A stretch of 64,000 nt of DNA, from NCBI RefSeq assembly GCF_039880525.1, contig NZ_CP156989.1:682001-746000 (forward strand), read 5' to 3'. The translations under genes and the position numbers were made by a program. Origin of the DNA: Agrococcus sp. ProA11. GTDB taxonomy: Bacteria > Actinomycetota > Actinomycetes > Actinomycetales > Microbacteriaceae. The notes under the pieces are model-generated. The model saw only the letters and a program-made list of their open reading frames with translations, ran no database searches and was not told where the DNA came from. Positions 1-9,599 of the stretch are shown here, piece by piece (the stretch's first letter is position 1; every line of letters begins with the position of its first letter).

Positions 1-429
1 CTGGCCGCAGCCGGCATCCACCTCGCTCCAGGAGAAGTGGGCAGGGCTGCAGTCGGCATCCTGCAGGCTGTAGATCTTCGAACGCGTCGCGGGGCCGAAG
101 ATGCCGTCCACCTGGAGCCCGTACGCCTGCTGGAAGTTCCTGACCGCGGTCGTCGTCGCCGGGCCGAAGGATCCGTCGATCGCGAGGTTCGTGCGATAGC
201 CGCTCCAGCCGGCGACGCGCATCTGCAGCTCTCGCACGTCGGCGCCGCTGTCACCGGCGCTGAGCGTGCGCTGCCAGGTGTAGCAGGTGTCCGCCTCCGC
301 GGGCGTCGCTGGCGCGGTGAGGATCGTGCCGCCGACGACGGCGACGGCGGCCGTCAATAGCGCGAGCGCTCGCCGAAGGCGCCGCTTCTTCGGCGGCGCG
401 GTGATGGTGGGTGTGCTGTCGGTCTGCAT
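1..429 (-). CDS. Secreted peptidoglycan-binding protein, probable M15A-type D-Ala-D-Ala carboxypeptidase (C-terminus cut by window edge)
   Basis: Read on the minus strand from ATG at 429, 143 codons are visible and the 3' end lies outside the window. A basic N-terminus (PKKRRLRR) is followed by a hydrophobic stretch and an Ala-rich cleavage region, a signal peptide. Residues about 58-115 form a PG_binding_1 repeat (LQMRVAGW, then IDGSFGPATTTAVRNFQ and VDGIFGPATRSKI). After it comes HFSWSEVDAGCGQ, which resembles the entry to an M15A zinc carboxypeptidase domain; the zinc ligands would lie beyond the edge, so the enzyme class is inference. It would trim cell-wall peptides outside the membrane. 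GAGAGG precedes the start. Confidence 0.8.
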   Translation of the reverse strand, partial: MQTDSTPTITAPPKKRRLRRALALLTAAVAVVGGTILTAPATPAEADTCYTWQRTLSAGDSGADVRELQMRVAGWSGYRTNLAIDGSFGPATTTAVRNFQQAYGLQVDGIFGPATRSKIYSLQDADCSPAHFSWSEVDAGCGQ

Positions 430-516
430 CGACCTGACCTCTCGTGTCGGTTGCAAGGAACGTTCACGCTCCTCGCGTCGCCGCCGGGGGTCAATGGTGA
501 GGACTCCCCATTGGCG

Positions 517-528
517 TAGCCTGGATCG
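517..528 (+). promoter_or_regulatory. Leaderless promoter -10 of mazG
   Basis: TAGCCT ends 6 nt before the ATG at 529 and there is no Shine-Dalgarno, so transcription should begin at or next to the start codon. Confidence 0.5.
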
Positions 529-1218
529 ATGCACGCGGACTCGATGCACGCCGACTCGGCGCTCGACGATCTCGTCGCGGTCATGGCACGGCTGCGCGCG
601 CCGGGCGGCTGCCCCTGGGATGCGGAGCAGACGCATGCATCGCTCGCGCCGTTCGCGATCGAGGAGGCGCACGAGCTCGCCGAGGCGATCGAGGCGGGCG
701 ACGACGCGGGCCTGCGCGAGGAGCTCGGCGACATGCTGCTCCAGGTCGTCTTCCACGCCGACATCGCGCGCGTCGATGACCGATTCGACCTCGAGGATGT
801 CGCCCGCACGCTCACCGAGAAGCTGCGCAGACGCCACCCGCACGTGTTCGCCGACACGGCGGTCGATGGCGTCGCCGACGTGGTCGCGAACTGGGATGCC
901 ATCAAGCGCGCCGAGAAGCCCGAGCGCCAGAGTGCGCTGGACGGCATCCCCGCCAGCCTGCCGTCGCTCGCCCGGGCCGCGAAGCTCCTGAGTCGAGGAC
1001 GGCGCGCGGGCCTGCTCCCTGCGGACGATGGCACGGTTGCGCTCACGCCCGACACCGAGGAGGCGCTCGGTCGGGCGCTGCTCAGCATGGTGCGCAGCGC
1101 TGCCGCCGACGGGCTCGACGCGGAGCGAGCGCTGCGCGGCGCCATCCGCGAGCTCGAGGCGGAGCTGCGAGTGCAGGAAGCCGCGCGGTCGGCGGTGCCC
1201 GGGGCAACCGAAGCGTGA
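529..1218 (+). CDS. mazG: Nucleoside triphosphate pyrophosphohydrolase MazG
   Basis: A 229-residue house-cleaning enzyme that hydrolyses (d)NTPs to NMP and pyrophosphate. The MazG signature is clear: GCPWD (27-31), EExxE (45-49) and ELGD (65-68), whose acidic residues bind Mg2+. The C-terminal half is shorter than in two-domain MazG proteins. The first ten residues are a tandem duplication (MHADS twice), so ATG 529 and ATG 544 are both in frame; 529 fits the leaderless promoter. Cytoplasmic. It is followed by a possible decayed small ORF and a bidirectional terminator. Confidence 0.92.
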   Translation: MHADSMHADSALDDLVAVMARLRAPGGCPWDAEQTHASLAPFAIEEAHELAEAIEAGDDAGLREELGDMLLQVVFHADIARVDDRFDLEDVARTLTEKLRRRHPHVFADTAVDGVADVVANWDAIKRAEKPERQSALDGIPASLPSLARAAKLLSRGRRAGLLPADDGTVALTPDTEEALGRALLSMVRSAAADGLDAERALRGAIRELEAELRVQEAARSAVPGATEA

Positions 1219-1387
1219 TCACCGCAGCGCAGCCGCAGCCGGCGGCGATCGACGCAGTCATCGCCCGGCGTCGCCGCGCGCTCCTCGCCGCCGTCGCGGT
1301 CACGGCGCGCGCTGCTCGTGCTCACGCCGGTGCTCCGGGGCAGCGCTCCCGATGATCCGTCGCCGCTTCACGCGCTGACGCAGCTGT
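1215..1387 (+). pseudogene. Possible frameshifted small membrane protein
   Basis: A GTG at 1215 overlaps the mazG stop (GTGA) and opens a 46-codon frame beginning VITAAQPQPAAIDAVIARRR and ending at 1355. After the ALLAAVAVTA stretch the frame becomes Arg-rich. The neighbouring frame instead reads on as LLVLTPVLRGSAPDDPSPLHAL, which would complete a transmembrane helix. A slip in the GCGCGC run near 1310 would join the two. The function is unknown; the ORF may also be chance in a GC-rich sequence. Confidence 0.25.
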
Positions 1388-1420
1388 CCCGCACGAGCCG
1401 CCCGGCGCGGCCCGTGCGGG
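1388..1420. terminator. Bidirectional terminator between mazG and the quinone reductase gene
   Basis: CCCGCACG pairs perfectly with CGTGCGGG, with further G/C pairing inside. It sits between two convergent genes, 2 nt beyond the stop of the minus-strand gene. Confidence 0.6.
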
Positions 1421-1421
1421 G

Positions 1422-2369
1422 TCAGGGCCGCACGAGCACGTTGCCGACCTTGCGGCCGGAGTCGACGATCTCGTAGGCGTCAGCGATGTCGGCCAAAGGC
1501 AGTGCCTGCTGGATCACCGGGTCGAGGACACCCTGCTCCAGCAGCGGCAGGAGCCGCTCCACAAGCGCTGCGCTGCCGGGCGCGGTGCCGGCCTTGACCG
1601 GCCCTCGCGCTCGCAGCAGCTGCCCCAGGCTCGCGACCGCGAGCACCGCTGTGCCGCCCTCTCGCACCAGCGCACGCGCACTGGCCGGCGTGAGCGTGCC
1701 GACAGCATCGATGATCACGTCGAACCGACGCCCGAGGCCGACGGGATCGGTCGTGGTGTAGTCCACGTGCTCGTCGACGCCGAGCCGTTGCAGCAGCGCA
1801 CGGTTGCGGTCGCTCGCAACGCCCGTCACGGTCGCCCCGGCCAGCTTCGCCAGCTGCACGGCGCTCGTCCCGACCGCCCCGGATGCACCGATCACGAGCA
1901 CATCCTGGCCCGCCCGCAGCTTCGCGACGTCGTGCAGGAAGTGCCACGCGGTCGTTCCGCCGAACAGCGCGGCGGCGGCGGCATCGTGGGAGAGCGCCGC
2001 GGGCTTCCGCACGAGTCGACGCGCCTCGATCGCGACGAGCTCAGCATGCGCCCCCATGCGCGCGCCCGTCATGCCGGCGACCCCGTCGCCCACCGCCAAC
2101 CCGGTCACCGCCGCGCCGACCGCGCCGACCGTGCCCGAGACCGCCATGCCGAGCACCCGGTTGCGGGGCCCGCGCAGACCGAGCGCGAGCCGCGCCGGCA
2201 CGCCCATGCCGGCGGGGAAGCGTCCGCCCCGGATGCGCGCATCCCCCGACGTGACGGCAGCCGCTTCGACCCGCACCACCACCTGACCTCGCTTCGGTCG
2301 CGGGTCGGCGAGCTCGGTGATCCGCGCCACGGCCGGGGGGCCGTAGCGATCGACGACAGCGGCGCGCAT
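1422..2369 (-). CDS. Zinc-type alcohol dehydrogenase-like / NADPH:quinone reductase family oxidoreductase
   Basis: A 315-residue medium-chain dehydrogenase/reductase of the zinc-free quinone reductase type. The GroES-like N-terminus (MRAAVVDRYGPP) is followed by DVLVIGASGAVGTSAVQLAK, the NADP-binding Rossmann turn, and ends VGNVLVRP. No structural zinc Cys cluster is seen. It probably reduces quinones or enones with NADPH in the cytoplasm; the substrate cannot be told. ATG 2369 is chosen because GAGGAGG lies just upstream. It is divergent from hisS. Confidence 0.85.
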   Translation of the reverse strand: MRAAVVDRYGPPAVARITELADPRPKRGQVVVRVEAAAVTSGDARIRGGRFPAGMGVPARLALGLRGPRNRVLGMAVSGTVGAVGAAVTGLAVGDGVAGMTGARMGAHAELVAIEARRLVRKPAALSHDAAAAALFGGTTAWHFLHDVAKLRAGQDVLVIGASGAVGTSAVQLAKLAGATVTGVASDRNRALLQRLGVDEHVDYTTTDPVGLGRRFDVIIDAVGTLTPASARALVREGGTAVLAVASLGQLLRARGPVKAGTAPGSAALVERLLPLLEQGVLDPVIQQALPLADIADAYEIVDSGRKVGNVLVRP

Positions 2370-2526
2370 GCGGCCTCCTCGGTGGGTCGGCGGGGTGGGT
2401 GACGACGCTATGCCGCCGCGGAGGCCTCCACAAGAGCGCGTCCGTTGGCCGCGCTGCCCGGACCGAGACGCGGAGAGGGGGCGGGGAGCGGGCCGAGTGG
2501 CCCGCGGCGTGCGGAACAATGGAGCC

Positions 2527-3765
2527 ATGGCAACCCAGGTGAACCCGCCCCGCGGCATGCGCGACTTCCTGCCGGTCGAGAAGCGCGTGCGCGACCGTGT
2601 GCTCCGCGTCATCCGAGGCGCCTACGAGCACCACGGCTTCGAGGAGATCGAGACGCCGGTGGTGGAGGATGCCGCGCGCCTGCACGCCGGTCTCGGCGGC
2701 GACAACGAGAAGCTCGCCTTCGCCGTCATGCGCCGCGGACTGACGCTGGACGATCTGCGCACCGCAGAGGCCCCGCTCGAGCTGGCCGATCTCGGCCTGC
2801 GCTTCGACCTCACGGTGCCGCTGGCGCGATTCATCGCGACCCATCGGTCGAGCCTGCCGCCGGTCTTCCGGGCCATCCAGATCGCGCCGGTCTGGCGGGC
2901 GGAGCGTCCGCAGCGCGGCCGCTACCGCCAGTTCATGCAGTGCGACATCGATATCGCGGGCGATCCCGGCATCACCGCGGAGCTCGAGCTGCTGGCGGCG
3001 ACGGGCGATGCGCTGACGCGGCTCGGCGTCCCCGATGCGTTCATCCGCATCAACGACCGACGCATCCTGTTCGCCGCGCTCGCGCACGCGGGCATCGCAC
3101 CAGCGCTGCACGAGGCCGCACTGATCACCGTCGACAAGCTCGACAAGATCGGCGCCGACGGCGTCACGGCCGAGCTCGCCGAGCGCGGCGTCGACGGCCA
3201 GCGGCTGCTGGCGACGCTGGAGGCCATCCGGGCGGGAGAGCCCACGGATGGGGGCGGCACGCTCGACGGCTTCGATGCCGCGGTGCTCGAGCCCGTGCGG
3301 GAGCTGCTGGGCGCGAACGCCGGGATCCGACTGGAGTTCGATCCCACCCTCGTGCGCGGCATGGGCTACTACACCGGCCCCATCTTCGAGATCGCGCACC
3401 CCGACCTGCCGTTCTCGATCGGCGGCGGCGGCCGCTACGACGGGATGGTGGGACGCTTCCTCGGGCGTGAGCTGCCCGCGGTCGGGATCTCGCTCGGCTT
3501 CGAGCGGCTCGTCGACCTCGTGAGCCTGCCGCAGGACGACGGCGGCGAGACGATCGCGCTGCTGCTCGACAAGGCGGTCGATCCCGCCGACGCGGTCGCG
3601 ATCAAGCGCGATCTCGTGGCCGCCGGCCAGACCGTGCGCATGCAGCGCCGCTCCAAGAACGTGACCGGCCTGCTCGAGCAGCTCGCGGCGTCCGGTGCGA
3701 CGCACTTCGCCGTCGTCCGCGCCGGCGACTCCGCCGCCACCCTCGAGGTCAAGCCCATCGGCTGA
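2527..3765 (+). CDS. hisS: Histidyl-tRNA synthetase
   Basis: A 412-residue class II aminoacyl-tRNA synthetase charging tRNA-His. It shows the N-terminal PPRGMRDFLP (7-16), motif 2 from about 113 to 142 (FRAIQIAPVWRAERP then FMQCDIDI), the His-specific RGMGYYTG loop, motif 3 with GGGGRYDGM and GISLGFERL, and a C-terminal anticodon-binding domain. The RG..YYTG loop and the anticodon domain argue against the HisZ paralogue. ATG 2527 has no good Shine-Dalgarno; AACAAT lies 6 nt upstream and may be a weak leaderless -10. Confidence 0.95.
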   Translation: MATQVNPPRGMRDFLPVEKRVRDRVLRVIRGAYEHHGFEEIETPVVEDAARLHAGLGGDNEKLAFAVMRRGLTLDDLRTAEAPLELADLGLRFDLTVPLARFIATHRSSLPPVFRAIQIAPVWRAERPQRGRYRQFMQCDIDIAGDPGITAELELLAATGDALTRLGVPDAFIRINDRRILFAALAHAGIAPALHEAALITVDKLDKIGADGVTAELAERGVDGQRLLATLEAIRAGEPTDGGGTLDGFDAAVLEPVRELLGANAGIRLEFDPTLVRGMGYYTGPIFEIAHPDLPFSIGGGGRYDGMVGRFLGRELPAVGISLGFERLVDLVSLPQDDGGETIALLLDKAVDPADAVAIKRDLVAAGQTVRMQRRSKNVTGLLEQLAASGATHFAVVRAGDSAATLEVKPIG

Positions 3766-3798
3766 CGCCCGGCGCCCGCGCGGGTGCGTGCACGGGCG

Positions 3799-3822
3799 AC
3801 GGGCCAGCGTCGATCGGCCCGT
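3799..3822 (+). terminator. Possible terminator after hisS
   Basis: ACGGGCC and GGCCCGT are perfectly complementary across a 10-nt loop in the hisS-eno gap. There is no U-tract. Confidence 0.35.
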
Positions 3823-3839
3823 GTGGGCGGATGCGCTGA

Positions 3840-5180
<1,341 letters not shown>

Positions 5181-5223
5181 GGCGCGCGCCGCATCAGCGA
5201 GCGATAGGCGGTTCGACCGTCGC

Positions 5224-5262
5224 AGGAGGGCACCCGCCGGTAGCATCGGCGGGTGCCCTCCT
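5224..5262. terminator. 16-bp perfect hairpin between eno and the ftsB-like gene, overlapping the latter's start
   Basis: The arm 5224-5239 and the arm 5247-5262 are perfectly complementary over 16 bp around a 7-nt loop (GTAGCAT). The loop contains a TAGCAT -10 hexamer and the right arm contains the GTG start at 5253. There is no U-tract. Confidence 0.6.
5241..5252 (+). promoter_or_regulatory. Leaderless promoter -10 of the ftsB-like gene
   Basis: TAGCAT (5241-5246) ends 6 nt before the GTG at 5253. The AGGAGG at 5224 is too far away to act as its ribosome site. TAG at 5241 is also an in-frame stop, so no earlier start is possible. Confidence 0.5.
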
Positions 5263-5705
5263 CGTCTGACGTCGCCCTCGGGCAGCTGCGCGTGTCGTGG
5301 CTGCTGCTGATCGCGGTCGGGCTCGTCGTGGCGGGATTCGTCGTGCTGGCGCCGACGGTCGGGCTGCTGCTGGAGCAGCGTCGCGACATCGCCGCGCTCG
5401 AGGCGCAGGTGGCGGAGCAGCAGCAGCACGTCGACACCCTCGAGGCTGACGTGGCCCGCTGGGACGACCCCGCCTACATCGAGGCGCAGGCGCGTGACCG
5501 GCTCTTCTTCGTCTACCCGGGCGAGACGAGCTTCGTCCTGCTCGATGACCGCTCGGCGCTCGAGACCGCCTCCGGCGAGGTGCCCTCCGCCACCCTCGAG
5601 ACCCCCAGCAGCGACTGGCCGGCAGCGGTCGCGTCGTCGTTCCTGCTCGCTGGCCTGACCGACCAGGCGCCGACCTCGGTCGGCCCCGTCCCGGAGCCGC
5701 AATGA
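5253..5705 (+). CDS. FtsB/DivIC-family septum formation initiator
   Basis: A 150-residue bitopic membrane protein. A short cytoplasmic N-terminus leads to one membrane helix (about 16-38). It is followed by a coiled coil (LLEQRRDIAALEAQVAEQ and LEADVARWDD) and the family signature DPAYIEAQARDRLFFVYPGE. It would join the FtsQ/L/B-type divisome complex on the outer face of the membrane. It lies directly after eno, an order known in actinobacteria, and overlaps the next gene by ATGA. Confidence 0.88.
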   Translation: MPSSSDVALGQLRVSWLLLIAVGLVVAGFVVLAPTVGLLLEQRRDIAALEAQVAEQQQHVDTLEADVARWDDPAYIEAQARDRLFFVYPGETSFVLLDDRSALETASGEVPSATLETPSSDWPAAVASSFLLAGLTDQAPTSVGPVPEPQ

Positions 5706-6238
5706 CCGACCGCTCGATCGACCCCGCGACCGACCGCGACCTCGAGATCATGGCGGCGCAGCTCGGCCGCACGATGCGCGGGGTGCTCGGTGTCGGCGCC
5801 CGCTGCGCGTGCGGCGCGCCCACCGTGGTCGTGACGAGCCCCCGGCTGCCCGACGGCACACCCTTCCCGACCTTCTACTACCTCACCCATCCGGGTGCCA
5901 CCGCGGCCGCATCCCGGCTGGAGGCCGACGGCACCATGGCCGAGCTGCAGGAGCAGCTGACGGATCCGGCGATCGCCGAGGCGTACGCCGCGGCGCATGC
6001 CGCGTATCTCGCCGACCGCGAGGCGCACGGGCACGTGGAGGAGATCGCGGGCATCAGCGCGGGCGGCATGCCGACGCGTGTGAAGTGCCTGCACGCGGTG
6101 CTGGCGCACTCGCTCGTGGCGGGGCCGGGCGTCAATCCGATCGGGGACCGCACGCTCGAGCTGAGCGGTTGGTCGCCGGCGGTGTGCGTGTGCGCACCCG
6201 ACGCCCGCGGCACCGCGGACGTCCCGCGCGCATCCTGA
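5702..6238 (+). CDS. DUF501 family protein
   Basis: A 178-residue cytoplasmic protein with no signal or membrane segment. The DUF501 pattern is visible: RCACGAPTVVVTSPRLPDG, FPTFYYLTHP and the C-terminal RVKCLHAVLAHSL ... NPIGD. The conserved Cys and His residues could bind a metal or act in catalysis, but no function is established that I know of. It starts at ATG 5702 inside the ftsB-like stop codon, so the two are translationally coupled. Confidence 0.88.
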   Translation: MTDRSIDPATDRDLEIMAAQLGRTMRGVLGVGARCACGAPTVVVTSPRLPDGTPFPTFYYLTHPGATAAASRLEADGTMAELQEQLTDPAIAEAYAAAHAAYLADREAHGHVEEIAGISAGGMPTRVKCLHAVLAHSLVAGPGVNPIGDRTLELSGWSPAVCVCAPDARGTADVPRAS

Positions 6239-6244
6239 GGACGG

Positions 6245-6250
6245 TAGAAT
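6245..6250 (+). promoter_or_regulatory. Probable -10 of the ndh promoter
   Basis: TAGAAT about 42 nt before the GTG of ndh. Confidence 0.4.
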
Positions 6251-6291
6251 CGGATGCAATCCACATCTGATACCGGGGAAGAAGTGCGTCT

Positions 6292-7626
6292 GTGAACAAG
6301 ATCCTGATCGTTGGCGGCGGTTACGCCGGCCTCTACACCGCTCGCGGGCTCGAGCGTCAGCTCGGCAGCGCTGAGGCGGAGATCACCGTCGTCGACCCGC
6401 TGCCCTACATGACCTACCTCCCGTTCCTGCCGGAGGTGGCCGCCGGCTCGATCGAGCCGCGTCACATCGTGGTGCCGCTGCGCAGCCACCTGCAGCGCAG
6501 CAAGATCGTGCAGGCGAAGGTCACGAACGTCGACCACGCGAACAAGGTCGCCACGATCAAGCCGGAGTTCGGTGACGAGCGCACGCTCGACTACGACGTC
6601 ATCGTGATGACCGCCGGGTCGGTGTCGCGCACGTTCCCGATCCCGGGCGTCGCCGACGAGGCGATCGGCATGAAGACGATCGAGGAGGCCGCGGCCGTCC
6701 GCGACCGTCTCATCTCCAACTTCGCGAAGGCAGCGGCGCTGCCCGCGGGCCCCGAGCGCGATCGGCTGCTCACCGTCGCGGTCATCGGTGGCGGCTACGC
6801 CGGCATCGAGACGATCGCCGAGCTGCGCGACTTCGCCACGGACCTCCTCTCGCGCTTCCGCGAGATCAGCTTCGACGAGGTGCAGTTCCACCTCGTCGAG
6901 GCTATGGGCCGGGTCATGCCGGAGGTGAGCGAGGAGACCGCGCTCTGGGTGGTCGAGGACCTGCGTAAGCGCGGCGTCCACGTGCACCTCGAGACGCAGC
7001 TGCAGAGCGCCGTCGACGGCGTGTGCGAGCTCTCCACCGGCGACCGCTTCGCTTCGAACCTGATCATCTGGACCGCCGGTGTCATGGCCAACCCGGTCGT
7101 ACGTGCCACCGACCTGCCGCTCGACGAGCGCGGTCGCATCACCGCGCTCGCGACCCTGCAGGTCGCGCGGGACGGCGACGTGGTGCCGGACGCCTGGACC
7201 GCAGGCGACGTCTCGGCAGTGCCCGACCTCTCCAGCACCCCGGGGCCGGGCGGCTTCTGCGTGCCGAACGCGCAGCACGCCGTGCGCCAGGCCAAGCTGC
7301 TCGCGAAGAACATCGTCGCCGTGCTGCGTGGCGAGGCGCCGCGCGAGTACATCCACGCCAACGCGGGTGCCGTTGCCGGGCTCGGCCTCTGGAACGGCGT
7401 GTTCCAGAAGGGCAAGCTGGCCATCAAGGGACCGCTCGCCTGGCTCGCGCACCGCGGCTACCACGGCCTCGCGATGCCGATGTGGGAGCGCAAGTGGCGC
7501 GTGTTCGGTGACTGGTGGAACCAGTTCTGGCTGGGCCGCGACATCGCTGAGCTGTCCGAGCGCGAGCAGCCGCGTGCCGCGTTCGAGACCTTCGCATCGC
7601 GCCCGAAGCCGAAGGTCGACGCATAG
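6292..7626 (+). CDS. ndh: Type II NADH dehydrogenase (NDH-2)
   Basis: A 444-residue FAD enzyme that passes electrons from NADH to menaquinone without pumping protons, on the inner face of the membrane. It has an N-terminal FAD-binding GGGYAGLYTARGL, a second dinucleotide motif VIGGGYAGIETIAEL and the late WTAGDVSAVPD FAD-contacting motif. The C-terminal segment is aromatic and amphipathic (GLWNGVFQKGKLAIKGPLAW), fitting monotopic membrane attachment. It starts at GTG 6292; MNKILIVGGG is the expected N-terminus. Confidence 0.93.
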   Translation: MNKILIVGGGYAGLYTARGLERQLGSAEAEITVVDPLPYMTYLPFLPEVAAGSIEPRHIVVPLRSHLQRSKIVQAKVTNVDHANKVATIKPEFGDERTLDYDVIVMTAGSVSRTFPIPGVADEAIGMKTIEEAAAVRDRLISNFAKAAALPAGPERDRLLTVAVIGGGYAGIETIAELRDFATDLLSRFREISFDEVQFHLVEAMGRVMPEVSEETALWVVEDLRKRGVHVHLETQLQSAVDGVCELSTGDRFASNLIIWTAGVMANPVVRATDLPLDERGRITALATLQVARDGDVVPDAWTAGDVSAVPDLSSTPGPGGFCVPNAQHAVRQAKLLAKNIVAVLRGEAPREYIHANAGAVAGLGLWNGVFQKGKLAIKGPLAWLAHRGYHGLAMPMWERKWRVFGDWWNQFWLGRDIAELSEREQPRAAFETFASRPKPKVDA

Positions 7627-7646
7627 AAGCCTGAGCCTTGCTCCAC

Positions 7647-7681
7647 CAGCGCCGCGCCCTGCACCGCAGGGCGCGGCGCTG
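7647..7681 (+). terminator. Terminator of ndh
   Basis: A 16-bp perfect stem (7647-7662 with 7666-7681) around a 3-nt ACC loop, 20 nt after the ndh stop. Confidence 0.8.
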
Positions 7682-7696
7682 TCGTATGGTTGGTCT

Positions 7697-7710
7697 TGGA
7701 CAATCGTCCA
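7697..7710. promoter_or_regulatory. Candidate TetR operator (TGGACAATCGTCCA)
   Basis: TGGAC and GTCCA form an inverted repeat around AATC, 30 nt before the TetR start and probably within its promoter. Autoregulation of the downstream operon is inferred. Confidence 0.5.
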
Positions 7711-7740
7711 GGAACCGTGCAGGGACCATCGGGAGTTCGC

Positions 7741-8385
7741 GTGGCGAGGAAAGCGGCAGCGGAGCGGCGCAGGGATCTCATCGAGGCGGGGCTCAGGGTG
7801 ATCGCGCGCGAGGGCATCCACGGAGCGACGGTCCGCGCGATCGTCGCCGAGGCCGGCGTGCCGCTCGCGACCTTCCACTACGTCTTCCACTCCCGCGACG
7901 AGATGATCGGCGAGGCCTACGCCTACGTGGTGCTGCCGGACCCGGATGCACAGGAGCCGCGCCTGCCCGCGAACGCGACGCTGGTCGAGGTCATCCGGGC
8001 GCTGATGGAGGAATGGATCGAGCAGCTCGTCGCCCGACCCGAGTACGAGCTCGCGATCATGGAGATCATGGCCTACTGCCGGCGCTCGCCCGAGCTGGAG
8101 CACCTGCCGGGCACGGTGCAGCGCCGCTACGTGGAGGCGGTGTCGGGGCTGCTTGCGATGGTCTGCGAGCGCACCGGCGTCGAGTCGGCTCGGCCGCTCG
8201 AAGAGCTCGCGACGCTCGTGCTGCACGTCAGCGACGGCGTGACCTATCACCTGCTGCGCACCGGGGATGCGGATGCCGCGCGGCGCTACATCGACGATGC
8301 CGCGCCCATGCTGGCGGCGGCGATCGGGCACGGTGCGACGGTGAGCCTCGCGGCACAGCCTGGCGCGGACGACGGTGCCGACTGA
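7741..8385 (+). CDS. TetR family transcriptional regulator of the aldolase / lactone oxidase operon
   Basis: A 214-residue regulator. The N-terminal helix-turn-helix reads GLRVIAREGIHGATVRAIVA then EAGVPLATFHYVFHSRDEM, typical of TetR. The C-terminal half is a ligand-binding helical domain of unknown specificity. GTG 7741 with GGGAG upstream is preferred over an in-frame ATG at 7690, which would run through the operator. Its stop overlaps the ATG of the next gene (TGATG). It probably represses the three-gene operon through the palindrome at 7697. Confidence 0.85.
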   Translation: MARKAAAERRRDLIEAGLRVIAREGIHGATVRAIVAEAGVPLATFHYVFHSRDEMIGEAYAYVVLPDPDAQEPRLPANATLVEVIRALMEEWIEQLVARPEYELAIMEIMAYCRRSPELEHLPGTVQRRYVEAVSGLLAMVCERTGVESARPLEELATLVLHVSDGVTYHLLRTGDADAARRYIDDAAPMLAAAIGHGATVSLAAQPGADDGAD

Positions 8386-9599
8386 TGACGCTCGAGCTCA
8401 TCGATGCGCGCCCGTGGGTCGCCGAGGGCCACTGGGAGCGGCTGGATGCCGCGGTCGCACACCTCGACGGGCCGCTGGTGGCGGTCTCGCACGAGGCGCT
8501 CGCGCACAATGCTCGCGACATGGTGCGGCGAGCGAACGGCGTGCCGCTGCGGCTTGCGAGCAAGTCGGTGCGGAGCCGAGCCGTGACGGAGGCGGTGCTG
8601 CGCCTTCCCGGCTGGCGAGGCGTGCTCGCCGCGACCCTCTCGGAGGCCATCTGGCTGTCGGCCACGGTGGACGACGTGCTGCTGGGGTATCCGACGGTCG
8701 ATCGCGGCGGCATCCGCGCGCTTGCCGCCGATGAGCGCGCGCTCGAGCGCGTCACGCTCATGATCGACAGCGTCGAGCACCTCGACTGCATCGACGCCGC
8801 GGCACCGGGCCATCCAGAGATCCGGATCGCGATCGAGCTCGACTCCGGGCTGCGCTTCGGGCCGCTGCGGGCAGGGGTGCGGCGATCGCCGCTGCGGACC
8901 CCCGAGCAGGTCCGGGCCATGGCACGCCTGGTCGTCGGCCGCGCTGGCTTCCGACTGGTCGGCATGATGTCCTATGAAGCGCAAGTCGCCGGCGTGCAGA
9001 ACGGCCACCGGCGCGGCGCGATGCCGGCGCTCGCGGTGCGCGCAATGCAGCGGCTGTCGGTCAGCGACCTGCTCGAACGCCGCAGCGCCGCGGTCGCCGC
9101 TGTGCGCGCGGAGGCTCCGCTCGAGTTCGTCAACGGCGGCGGCACCGGATCCATCGAGAGCACCGGGAGCGATCCCGCGGTCACGGAGATCGCCGCAGGC
9201 AGCGGGCTGTTCGGTGCGCACCTCTTCGACGGGTATCGGCGCTTCTCGCCCGCGCCGGCGCTCGCCTTCGCGCTGCCGGTCGTACGGAAGCCCGCCGCGG
9301 GCGTCGCGACCCTGCTCGGCGGCGGCTGGATCGCCTCCGGACCGCACGGCCGCGACCGCAGCCCCGTGATCGCGTGGCCGCCCGACCTCAGGCTCGACCC
9401 CGCCGAGGGCGCGGGGGAGGTGCACACGCCGGTGCTGGGCTCGGCAGCGGATCGGCTGCGCCTGGGCGACCGCGTCTGGATGCGGAGCGCGAAGTCCGGC
9501 GAGCCGAACGAACGCGTGCGCGAGCTGCAGCTCGTGCGCGGCGATGCGGTGGTCGGCAGCGTTCCCACCTATCGTGGCGAGGGGAGGCAATTGCTGTGA
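8385..9599 (+). CDS. PLP-dependent amino acid deaminase/aldolase (alanine racemase-like fold III)
   Basis: A 404-residue fold-type III PLP enzyme. An alanine racemase-like N-terminal barrel (LVAVSHEALAHNARDM, then RLASKSVRS with the probable PLP lysine K60) is joined to a C-terminal beta domain of the D-serine dehydratase / D-threonine aldolase type (VHTPVLGSAADRLRLGD). The substrate is not predictable; a D-hydroxyamino acid is likely. It is coupled to the TetR gene (TGATG) and the following oxidase (GTGA), so the three act together. Confidence 0.8.
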   Translation: MTLELIDARPWVAEGHWERLDAAVAHLDGPLVAVSHEALAHNARDMVRRANGVPLRLASKSVRSRAVTEAVLRLPGWRGVLAATLSEAIWLSATVDDVLLGYPTVDRGGIRALAADERALERVTLMIDSVEHLDCIDAAAPGHPEIRIAIELDSGLRFGPLRAGVRRSPLRTPEQVRAMARLVVGRAGFRLVGMMSYEAQVAGVQNGHRRGAMPALAVRAMQRLSVSDLLERRSAAVAAVRAEAPLEFVNGGGTGSIESTGSDPAVTEIAAGSGLFGAHLFDGYRRFSPAPALAFALPVVRKPAAGVATLLGGGWIASGPHGRDRSPVIAWPPDLRLDPAEGAGEVHTPVLGSAADRLRLGDRVWMRSAKSGEPNERVRELQLVRGDAVVGSVPTYRGEGRQLL

